This document shows, piece by piece, positions 7,600 to 12,401 of a stretch of 12,401 bases of DNA (position 1 is the first letter of the stretch; the number at the start of each line of letters is the position of its first letter). Position numbers and translations under genes: made by a program. The notes under the pieces were generated by a model. It had not been told where the DNA came from. It saw nothing but the letters and a program-made list of their open reading frames with translations, and ran no database searches. Source of the stretch: Lachnospiraceae bacterium (lineage in GTDB: Bacteria; Bacillota; Clostridia; Lachnospirales; Lachnospiraceae); the NCBI GenBank assembly GCA_031285465.1, contig JAITWD010000086.1, positions 1-12,401 on the forward strand, written 5' to 3'.

Positions 7600-8218
7600 G
7601 GTGACTATGGTGGATATTTTAAAAAACCGTTTTTTTATCCCTCTGTTGATAATCCTGAACATTGGTTATGGATTAGTAAATTATTTACCGCAGGCATCTT
7701 ATAATAATGTCATATGGCGGTACGAATCGTTCTATGTAGGAATTATTGCTTTGCTTTTGATTCCGTTAATGCATACCAGGTATTCCGATAGTAACCGCTC
7801 GATTATCACGAATGTGATCGTACCCAAAATTAAAAGGGAATGGATTTACTATTTTTCGTACAGTTTCATGGTCGCAGTAATCGTTTTTTTATTAATGCTA
7901 CTTTCAGCGGTGTTTTTTGGCCTTATTTTAAGTGTTGATCTTGATTATTATAATATGTTTGCGTTACACCTATTTTATGTTTGTATTATTTTATCACTGA
8001 TATTTGCGACGCTAATACAGGCGGTTGAGCGGTATTTGGTTGCTTCAGCCGCATATTTATTAGCGCTCTTTGCACTAATCTTATATCAGGCACCTGATTC
8101 TTATCTGTGGTTCGAGGATGGCTTCGATCCATGGCTTGGAAAAGCGGGTATACTGGCGGTTTTAATTATCTGTAGACTGATGATAATGGTGACCAAAATG
8201 GTTAAGCGAAATAGATAG
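7583..8218 (+). CDS. ABC-2-like permease, 6-TM membrane protein
   Basis: This 211-residue integral membrane protein has about six hydrophobic segments (near residues 18-36, 49-66, 89-117, 124-148, 152-170 and 186-203). It begins with an amphipathic MIRIFRVTMVDILKNRFF stretch and ends with the basic tail KMVKRNR. That layout fits an ABC-2-type half permease. It starts 17 nt inside the preceding gene, the same overlap as at the previous junction, with GAGGG at 7571-7575 as a ribosome binding site. A second ATG at 7607 (residue 9) is an alternative start. No substrate-specific motif is visible. Placement as the last gene of an ATPase-permease-permease operon supports an export role. Confidence 0.78.
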   Translation: MIRIFRVTMVDILKNRFFIPLLIILNIGYGLVNYLPQASYNNVIWRYESFYVGIIALLLIPLMHTRYSDSNRSIITNVIVPKIKREWIYYFSYSFMVAVIVFLLMLLSAVFFGLILSVDLDYYNMFALHLFYVCIILSLIFATLIQAVERYLVASAAYLLALFALILYQAPDSYLWFEDGFDPWLGKAGILAVLIICRLMIMVTKMVKRNR

Positions 8219-8254
8219 CGGATAAACAGGTGTTTGCTTTAGTCTTTTTCCATA

Positions 8255-8300
8255 AAATAGTAATGGTCCGGATAAAAAATTATCCGGACCATTACTATTT
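8255..8300. terminator. Perfect 21-bp hairpin between convergent genes, probable bidirectional terminator
   Basis: Bases 8255-8275 pair without mismatch with 8280-8300 around an AAAA loop. The stem base is A/T-rich (AAATAG with CTATTT) and the core is GC-rich (GGTCCGG). It lies 36 nt after the stop codon of the ABC operon and 81 nt after the end of the convergent ferredoxin gene, so it could stop transcripts from both sides. The T-tracts are short on both strands (TTT on +, TTTT on -), so efficiency is uncertain. Confidence 0.65.
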
Positions 8301-8381
8301 ACTCAGTTAGAGCAATCATGCCGTTACACGGTTTAGTAACCGAGCATTGAATCTCCCCCGTCTGATCAATGTATTGCTCGC
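8301..8381. other. Ferredoxin 3' trailer, possibly structured
   Basis: There is no coding potential here. Several short complementary segments occur: GAGCAAT near 8311 with ATTGCTC near 8373, GGTT-TAGT-AACC near 8330-8341, and CCG-TTACA-CGG near 8321-8331. They suggest that the ferredoxin mRNA tail could fold, but none forms a long stem and no known RNA family is recognised. Confidence 0.25.
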
Positions 8382-8552
8382 TTAGTTGGGAGAAATTGCA
8401 CCAGTCGGGCAAACGCCAGCACAAGCACCGCAGTCAATGCAGGTATCTGCATTAATTTCAAACTGTGTATCTCCGGCACTGATCGCGCTAACCGGGCACT
8501 GACCTTCACAAGCGCCACAACTGACGCAACTGTCATTAATTACATATGCCAT
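8382..8552 (-). CDS. 2[4Fe-4S] clostridial-type ferredoxin
   Basis: This 56-residue low-potential electron carrier begins MAYVINDSCVSCGACEGQCP. It has two complete CxxCxxCxxxCP cluster motifs, with cysteines 9, 12, 15, 19 and 38, 41, 44, 48. This pattern and length match clostridial ferredoxins such as that of C. pasteurianum (55 aa mature). A strong AAGGAGG lies 8 nt before the ATG. The gene is too short for many ORF cut-offs but is unmistakable. It follows pflA on the same strand after 273 nt with its own probable promoter. Reduced ferredoxin could donate electrons to the radical-SAM cluster of PflA or serve general fermentative and hydrogen metabolism. The link to PflA is inferred from position only. 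Confidence 0.96.
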   Translation of the reverse strand: MAYVINDSCVSCGACEGQCPVSAISAGDTQFEINADTCIDCGACAGVCPTGAISPN

Positions 8553-8825
8553 TTTAATATCCTCCTTTTATTTGTGCATTCGGTGCATCTTATGCATTAC
8601 CAGCCTTTTTTCTCCGCAACATATAAAAAAGTGCAATAGATAAAAGGACTTCAATGATTACAATGGTTGCATTATATGCAATAAATGCAATGTAAACCAA
8701 TAATACTATGTGAATTGTTTTTATCTATAAATGTAACTATTCAGTACCTTCATAGTTACCTATAAATTATCAATCACTACCCCATTTTAATATATATTTC
8801 AGCCAAATACAAGCAAAATATCGAC
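8553..8825. other. 273-bp intergenic region upstream of ferredoxin
   Basis: No gene is seen. Besides the ferredoxin promoter, the region contains six TGCA words: three near 8576-8595 in the transcribed leader and three at 8668-8690. It also contains an 8-11-8 inverted repeat (GTAACTAT 8733-8740 with ATAGTTAC 8752-8759). The latter could be an operator or a weak terminator for pflA, since it lies about 65 nt after that stop codon, but only ATTTAT rather than a T-run follows on the - strand. The direct repeat CTATAAAT occurs at about 8725 and 8760. Confidence 0.4.
8667..8700 (-). promoter_or_regulatory. Probable ferredoxin promoter with palindrome over the -10 box
   Basis: On the - strand a consensus TATAAT (8676-8671) lies in the centre of the perfect 6-3-6 palindrome TTGCATATAATGCAA (8681-8667). 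The best -35 is a weak TTGGTT (8700-8695) at 18-nt spacing. A regulator binding the palindrome would directly occlude the -10 element. The leader before the ATG would be about 110 nt. Confidence 0.5.
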
Positions 8826-9575
8826 CTAAGCTTCTTTGCGATATTCTTTTATCCCGTTTAAAATAACCTGTTTCTTTTCCACCGCGCGGTCTTTATCCAT
8901 TGCCGGCACACCTTCCAGACGATAGGGTATTCCCAGCTGCTCATATTTAACCAGACCCATCGTATGATAGGGTAAGACATCCAGTGCTTTAATATTATTA
9001 AACTGTCCGATAAAATAACCCAGATCGAAAAGGTATTTATCGTCATCGGTAATTCCTGGGACTACGACATGACGGATCCATACATCGACCCCTTTTTGAT
9101 CCAGATAGCCAGCAAAGGCAAGGATCCCATCATTGGGTTGAGCGGTCAGCTCCTGATGCTTGACCGGATCGATGTGTTTGATATCTAACATCACCAGACT
9201 GGTCAGCTCCATCAGTCGGTCCAATTTTTCAATTAGGGTGGTATTGGTTGGTTTATATGCAATCCCAGAGGTATCGATACAGGTGTGGATATTGTCAGTA
9301 TGTGCAAGGGTGAAGAGCTCGATCAAAAAATCCACCTGCATCAGCGGTTCTCCGCCTGATACGGTGATACCACCACCCTTATAGAAGCCTTGATTGCGTT
9401 TGAACTGTTCATAAATCTCCGCCGGCTCCATCAAATTACCACCGTTCATCGGCCATGTGTCTGGATTATGGCAATAAGCGCACCTCATCGGACACCCTTG
9501 TAGAAAAACGACAAAGCGGGTGCCGGGTCCGTCCACCGTTCCAAAACTTTCAATTGAATGTACTCGTCCTTGCAT
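8826..9575 (-). CDS. pflA: Pyruvate formate-lyase activating enzyme (radical SAM)
   Basis: This enzyme uses S-adenosylmethionine and a [4Fe-4S] cluster to generate the glycyl radical on pyruvate formate-lyase under anaerobic conditions. The product is 249 residues, close to E. coli PflA (246). The cluster motif is CPMRCAYC (C28, C32, C35), followed by the SAM-binding GGEP motif (74-77). Conserved N-terminal SFGTVDGPGTRFVVFLQGC and later LDIKH are also present. It lacks the extra ferredoxin-like domain of many other glycyl-radical activases, supporting PflA itself. I chose the ATG at 9575, with GAGAGG at 9590-9585 giving 9-nt spacing. An ATG at 9584 would abut that site directly. Unusually, no pflB gene lies upstream, so its partner must be elsewhere in the genome. 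Confidence 0.93.
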   Translation of the reverse strand: MQGRVHSIESFGTVDGPGTRFVVFLQGCPMRCAYCHNPDTWPMNGGNLMEPAEIYEQFKRNQGFYKGGGITVSGGEPLMQVDFLIELFTLAHTDNIHTCIDTSGIAYKPTNTTLIEKLDRLMELTSLVMLDIKHIDPVKHQELTAQPNDGILAFAGYLDQKGVDVWIRHVVVPGITDDDKYLFDLGYFIGQFNNIKALDVLPYHTMGLVKYEQLGIPYRLEGVPAMDKDRAVEKKQVILNGIKEYRKEA

Positions 9576-9590
9576 TGTGACCATCCTCTC

Positions 9591-9818
9591 TATTATAAGT
9601 ATTATTTATATTTCCCATTTAGCCATTACTTATATTCATTATTGCTCATTCATTATAGATCATGCTGATTTCATCCTGTTGGTTCAAGCTAAACCATATA
9701 AATTTATGCTTATTAAATACCAATGCAACGTTTTCATGATAACATATTTTATCGTCCCATTAAAGTGCTTTGGTAAATAATCGGCAGAATAGTTGATAAT
9801 TTTAATAACCGCTACCGT
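9591..9818. other. AT-rich intergenic region upstream of pflA
   Basis: I see no gene here. On the - strand there are TATAAT words at 9657-9652 and 9597-9592. The second is too close to the ribosome binding site to be the sole promoter, and neither has a good -35 box at proper spacing, so the pflA promoter cannot be fixed. The left part may also contain decayed sequence from the protease fragment that precedes it on this strand. Confidence 0.3.
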
Positions 9819-10037
9819 TCATGGCGTAGGTTTACCTTTATCGCGAAGGTAATATACAGCGACAAATAAAAGAATCAGCAAATAATACTTACTAGGAGCT
9901 TTAAAAGCAAATATATTTGACATCCACTCTCTAAGGTTCTTTACCCGATGGTTTTTCTTCAAAACAATGTAGGAACAGATTGTAGGAGATAACGCTCCTA
10001 ATATAACAAAGATAAAGAGCCAGGTACCTCCGCGCAT
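9819..10037 (-). pseudogene. CPBP-like membrane protease fragment
   Basis: This 72-residue open frame begins MRGGTWLFIFVILGALSPT, continues SYIVLKKNHRVKNLREWMSNIFAFKAP and YYLLILLFVAVYYL, then ends in an unrelated hydrophilic tail. The pattern resembles the N-terminal part of clostridial CPBP-family (CAAX-processing/bacteriocin-immunity) membrane proteins, which normally have more than 200 residues. The first transmembrane helix and all catalytic EExxxR/FxxxH/HxxxB motifs are missing. A stop codon lies directly before the ATG and no good ribosome binding site is visible. I read it as a truncated remnant downstream of the TetR gene. A short functional two-TM protein cannot be excluded. Confidence 0.55.
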
Positions 10038-10050
10038 TTATTTGGCATAT

Positions 10051-10737
10051 TTAGCTCTCGGAACCATATATCAGATCGCCCTTACCACCCAGTAACAGGA
10101 CAAAGGCGGTACACAGACTTTTAATGAGTGAGTTCTTTTCAAGCGATGCAAACGGTAGGGCGTTCATTTGATAATGCTGTATCAGGATGGTGTCTCGGAT
10201 AATGCCATCGATGGCAGTGAAAAGAAAGCCGTATAGTGCATCACTGGGTAATTGAGGTTTAAAATATCCCTCGGTTATTTTTTGCTCCACATAGGTTAGT
10301 GCTTTCTCCTTGATGTAGTTTTCTTTTGCCACCATCTCGGATTCGGTATAGAACCGATTTAATACCTTGGGGTCTTCAGCATAAACGACCAGTGACTCGT
10401 AAAAAATCTTACCGACACCAATAAGGTTATCGATAACGGTATCGCCTAAAATAGTAAAAATCCGCCCCAACACCCTTTCGGGAATATCGTCATGCAAAAG
10501 TACTCTATCGGTCAGGTTGACGATATCGTATTTGTAGCTGTCACGATCAACAAGTGCGATTAAAATATCAGAAAAATTGGAGAAATAACGATATACTCCT
10601 CCCGGACTGAATCCACTCTCGTTGATCACATCTCTCATAGAGACCTGATGTAGTGGCTTTTTCATACATACGGTATAGGCCGCTTCCAAGATTTCGCTTC
10701 TCTTTTTTTTAAGGTATTCGGTACTTACTTTAGGCAT
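10051..10737 (-). CDS. TetR/AcrR-family transcriptional regulator
   Basis: This is a predicted ligand-responsive dimeric repressor of 228 residues. The N-terminal DNA-binding domain includes KKKRSEILEAAYTVCMKK and a helix-turn-helix at about 32-51 (VSMRDVINESGFSPGGVYRYF), the canonical TetR signature. The C-terminal ligand-binding and dimerisation domain (about 60-228) is helical and not diagnostic of a ligand. I chose the ATG at 10737, with CGGAGGT 6 nt upstream. An in-frame start at 10836 would run through the promoter and is rejected. The gene is transcribed away from the PadR operon, and only the CPBP-like fragment lies downstream. TetR genes next to exporters often control them, so the PadR-DUF1048-ABC operon is a candidate target, but this is inference. 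Confidence 0.92.
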   Translation of the reverse strand: MPKVSTEYLKKKRSEILEAAYTVCMKKPLHQVSMRDVINESGFSPGGVYRYFSNFSDILIALVDRDSYKYDIVNLTDRVLLHDDIPERVLGRIFTILGDTVIDNLIGVGKIFYESLVVYAEDPKVLNRFYTESEMVAKENYIKEKALTYVEQKITEGYFKPQLPSDALYGFLFTAIDGIIRDTILIQHYQMNALPFASLEKNSLIKSLCTAFVLLLGGKGDLIYGSES

Positions 10738-10777
10738 ATATTTACCTCCGAATAAAAAAGACATGGTGTTCGCTTTT

Positions 10778-10805
10778 ACTATAGCACAAAATAATTCTCT
10801 GTCAA
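10778..10805 (-). promoter_or_regulatory. Promoter of the TetR gene
   Basis: On the - strand, a consensus TTGACA (10805-10800) and TATAGT (10783-10778) are separated by 16 nt, with a TGC extended -10 directly upstream of the hexamer. The predicted start is about 35 nt before the ATG. Confidence 0.78.
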
Positions 10806-10823
10806 AGAAAAAAATATTTGACA
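10800..10823. promoter_or_regulatory. Back-to-back -35 boxes forming an inverted repeat
   Basis: TGTCAAA (10800-10806) and TTTGACA (10817-10823) are perfect inverted repeats around a 10-nt A/T spacer. They contain the -35 elements of the TetR promoter (- strand) and the PadR promoter (+ strand). The symmetry may simply reflect two consensus -35 boxes, or it may also serve as a shared operator. Confidence 0.6.
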
Positions 10824-10846
10824 AGGCGACTACCACGTGATACTAT
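10818..10846 (+). promoter_or_regulatory. Promoter of the PadR-DUF1048-ABC operon
   Basis: A consensus TTGACA (10818-10823) is followed after 17 nt by TACTAT (10841-10846). The expected start is near 10853, giving a leader of about 140 nt. Confidence 0.82.
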
Positions 10847-10888
10847 GTAGTGGTACTAAGTGAGACGCAATACAAGTGACACATAGTA
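10829..10888. promoter_or_regulatory. Candidate operator region for PadR/TetR control
   Basis: TACTATGT (10841-10848, including the -10 box) is a perfect inverted match to ACATAGTA (10881-10888), with arm centres 40 bp apart, close to four helical turns. A nested dyad TACCAC/GTGGTA (10831-10836, 10850-10855) brackets the -10 box. The near-direct repeat AAGTGAGAC/AAGTGACAC occurs at 10858 and 10874. PadR regulators commonly bind dyads over their own promoters, so autoregulation is likely but unproven. Confidence 0.5.
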
Positions 10889-10995
10889 CTGCGGAATTGT
10901 ATAGCGCATCCATCGAAGTGTTTCTTTAGGCAGTATATTGAAAACTATTTGAGCGGTAAATGCGGGTATAAATCACTAAAAGAAGGAGGGAGCTA
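10889..10995 (+). other. Leader of the PadR operon
   Basis: No gene or convincing riboswitch is seen. TATAAA near 10970 lacks a matching -35 box at normal spacing. The segment ends with the strong ribosome binding site AAGGAGGG (10983-10990). Confidence 0.35.
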
Positions 10996-11316
10996 ATGGA
11001 TAATTTGACAGAAATGCTGCGAGGTGTTCTGGAAGGTTGTGTACTGGAGATCATTAGCAGAGAGAAGACCTATGGTTATGAAATTACCAAACGGTTAAAT
11101 GCACTCGGTTTTACCGATATTGTGGAGTGGACGGTTTACACCATCCTAATCCGCTTGGAAAAGGGAAAGCTGGTTGATATTGAGAAGCAACGGTCGGATA
11201 TGGGGCCACCACGAAAGTTTTACACTCTTAATGATGCCGGTCGGGAAGAATTACAGCGTTTTTGGATAAAATGGGATTTTGTAGCAGCTAAAATTGATCA
11301 ATTAAAAACCAATTAA
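10996..11316 (+). CDS. PadR-family transcriptional repressor
   Basis: This 106-residue winged-helix protein belongs to the small PadR subfamily (LmrR/YvdC-like size), whose members usually repress adjacent exporter or stress genes and respond to small aromatic or drug-like ligands. Visible features are MLRGVLEGCVLEIISREKTYGYEI, the recognition helix region (about 27-56, ending in EWTVYTILIRLEKGKLV), and the wing (about 60-78), with QRSDMGPPRKFYTLNDAGRE being highly typical. The C-terminal dimerisation helix is about 80-104. An AAGGAGGG ribosome binding site is well placed. It is followed after 19 nt by the DUF1048 gene and then an ABC ATPase, an arrangement common in Firmicutes that supports self- and operon control. 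Confidence 0.93.
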   Translation: MDNLTEMLRGVLEGCVLEIISREKTYGYEITKRLNALGFTDIVEWTVYTILIRLEKGKLVDIEKQRSDMGPPRKFYTLNDAGREELQRFWIKWDFVAAKIDQLKTN

Positions 11317-11335
11317 AGAATAAAGGAGAAGCAAA

Positions 11336-11692
11336 ATGAAAGAATATTTCACGAGAATGATGGAAGAAAAGAAAGAATATAAGCAAATGATCGCCCGGGT
11401 GAAATCATTGCCAGAGGATTATCGGTTTGTATATGACAAGATGCAACATTATATGTGGGGCTTTGCCGCTGGCGACGGTTATGATATGGTGAAGATCCAT
11501 TACGATCTGGTGGATCTGTTCGAAGCTGGAGCAGCGGAAGGAAAGCATGTGTTGGATGTGACCGGTAGTGATGTCGCGGCCTTTTGTGATGAACTATTGC
11601 GAAATGCTCGAACCTATACCGAAGACTGGCACGATCGCCTAAACCGGGATATCCAAAAAAAGTTTGGTGAAAAAAAGGATCAATGTAAATGA
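11336..11692 (+). CDS. DUF1048 family protein
   Basis: This 118-residue soluble, alpha-helical protein has no signal peptide or membrane segment. The sequence around KKEYKQMIARVKSLPEDYRFVYDKMQHYMW and the C-terminal DVAAFCDELLRNARTYTEDWHDRLNRDI resembles DUF1048 proteins, which are typically about 110-120 residues and are found beside PadR regulators and ABC exporters. The biochemical role is unknown. It may act as an accessory or regulatory partner of PadR or the transporter. AAAGGAGA at 11323-11330 precedes the ATG at normal spacing, and the ABC ATPase starts 22 nt after its stop codon. Confidence 0.85.
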   Translation: MKEYFTRMMEEKKEYKQMIARVKSLPEDYRFVYDKMQHYMWGFAAGDGYDMVKIHYDLVDLFEAGAAEGKHVLDVTGSDVAAFCDELLRNARTYTEDWHDRLNRDIQKKFGEKKDQCK

Positions 11693-11714
11693 AGCATAGA
11701 TTGGGAGGCGCAAA

Positions 11715-12401
11715 ATGGGAGAGATAGCGATACAGGTTAAGGGACTACGAAAGTCTTTTAAGGATGTTTTGGTGCTAAAGGGTATTGACCTGGAAGTGAA
11801 AAAGGGCGAAATTTTTGCCCTTCTTGGTGCAAATGGAGCCGGTAAAACGACCACGGTTAAGTTATTGGCCACCCTCCTGCGGCCGGATGGTGGCAGCGCA
11901 ACGGTCGGTGGTTTTGATACCGTCAGGCAGCCGGAAGCGGTTCGTGGTATTATCAGCCTAACCGGTCAGTTTGCGGCAGTTGATGGGATTCTAACCGGTC
12001 GGGAGAATCTGATCATGATCGCCAAGCTACGTCGGGTAGCCGACCCGGTGCAGATTTCCGATCAATTACTTGCCCGCTTTGCCCTGACCGATGCCGCTGA
12101 CCGGCGGGCGTCCACCTATTCCGGCGGCATGACCAGGCGCCTTGATATTGCCATGAGTCTGATCGGTTCACCCAAGGTGGTCTTTTTAGATGAACCGACC
12201 ACGGGGCTTGATCCGGAGGCACGATTGGAGGTATGGGCGACCATCAAAGCCTTGGCGGATAGTGGTACCACCATTTTACTGACCACCCAATATTTGGAAG
12301 AGGCAGAGCACCTGGCCGATCGGATCGCCATTCTTCGGGACGGCAGTATTGTGGTCAATGACACCCTCGCCGAGCTGAAGAAAAGTTTTCCGGCGGCTAA
12401 G
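11715..12401 (+). CDS. DrrA-type ABC exporter ATP-binding protein, 3' partial
   Basis: This ATPase belongs to a drug-resistance type ABC-2 exporter; the first 229 residues are present and the frame is open to the window edge. Intact motifs are Walker A GANGAGKTT (38-46), Q-loop Q85 in SLTGQFAAVD, signature YSGGMTRRLDIA (135-146), Walker B VVFLDEP (155-161, E160) and D-loop GLDP. The switch position reads TTQYLEEA, with Q192 where most ABC ATPases have histidine. This is characteristic of the daunorubicin-resistance DrrA group rather than a defect. GGGAGG at 11703-11708 lies before the ATG. Complete family members have about 310-330 residues, and the cognate permease is expected just beyond the window. 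The substrate is unknown. Confidence 0.92.
   Translation, partial: MGEIAIQVKGLRKSFKDVLVLKGIDLEVKKGEIFALLGANGAGKTTTVKLLATLLRPDGGSATVGGFDTVRQPEAVRGIISLTGQFAAVDGILTGRENLIMIAKLRRVADPVQISDQLLARFALTDAADRRASTYSGGMTRRLDIAMSLIGSPKVVFLDEPTTGLDPEARLEVWATIKALADSGTTILLTTQYLEEAEHLADRIAILRDGSIVVNDTLAELKKSFPAAK

Noticed and set aside
8553..8660. Short TGCAT-containing words considered as a CRISPR-like or iteron array.
   Set aside because: The words are only 5-7 nt, irregularly spaced and not accompanied by spacers, cas genes or a replication gene.
9520..9780. An 86-codon + strand open frame overlapping the pflA start and its upstream region.
   Set aside because: It begins antisense to pflA and continues into AT-rich non-coding sequence, with no ribosome binding site and no recognisable product.
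12013..12364. Two - strand open frames inside the terminal ABC ATPase region.
   Set aside because: The + strand frame from 11715 has every ABC motif in order and stays open to the window edge. The antisense frames are by-products.

Overview
The window looks like chromosomal DNA of an anaerobic Bacillota, most likely class Clostridia. The reasons are the gdpP-rplI-dnaB gene order, a 56-residue clostridial 2[4Fe-4S] ferredoxin, an oxygen-sensitive pyruvate formate-lyase activase, strong AGGAGG-type ribosome binding sites and low-to-moderate GC. A Eubacteriaceae/Acetobacterium-like host is possible but is only an impression. There are no rRNA or tRNA genes, no CRISPR array and no intact insertion sequence.

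Layout. (1) Bases 1-3990 are a conserved housekeeping block on the + strand: the 3' part of gdpP (c-di-AMP phosphodiesterase), rplI (ribosomal protein bL9) and dnaB (replicative helicase), closed by a GUAA-loop intrinsic terminator. (2) 4081-4956 encodes a MerR-type DNA-binding protein with a short pentapeptide repeat after its HTH domain and a charged C-terminal coiled coil. (3) 4969-5430 holds a CadC-like ArsR metal-sensor repressor on the - strand, with a clear sigma-A promoter and a perfect 7-4-7 inverted repeat at the predicted transcription start. (4) 5517-8218 is a divergent three-gene ABC exporter operon: an ATPase, a 7-TM protein with a roughly 165-residue domain predicted outside the membrane, and a 6-TM protein. 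The genes overlap by 17 nt at both junctions. I do not recognise the substrate, and this is the least-described system in the window. (5) A perfect 21-bp hairpin at 8255-8300 separates this operon from convergent - strand genes: a small ferredoxin (8382-8552) and pflA (8826-9575). (6) 9819-10037 is a fragment resembling a CPBP-family membrane protease. It lies downstream of a TetR-family regulator (10051-10737, - strand). (7) Divergent from TetR, a + strand operon encodes a PadR repressor, a DUF1048 protein and a DrrA-type ABC ATPase that runs off the window end.

How the genes may work together. The block-1 genes are co-oriented and serve replication, translation and c-di-AMP turnover. Ferredoxin is a plausible electron donor to the radical-SAM cluster of the neighbouring PflA, but no pflB is present. 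Two separate ABC exporter systems each sit beside one-component regulators. The TetR and PadR genes share one compact intergenic region with back-to-back -35 boxes, so binding of either regulator there could affect both transcripts.
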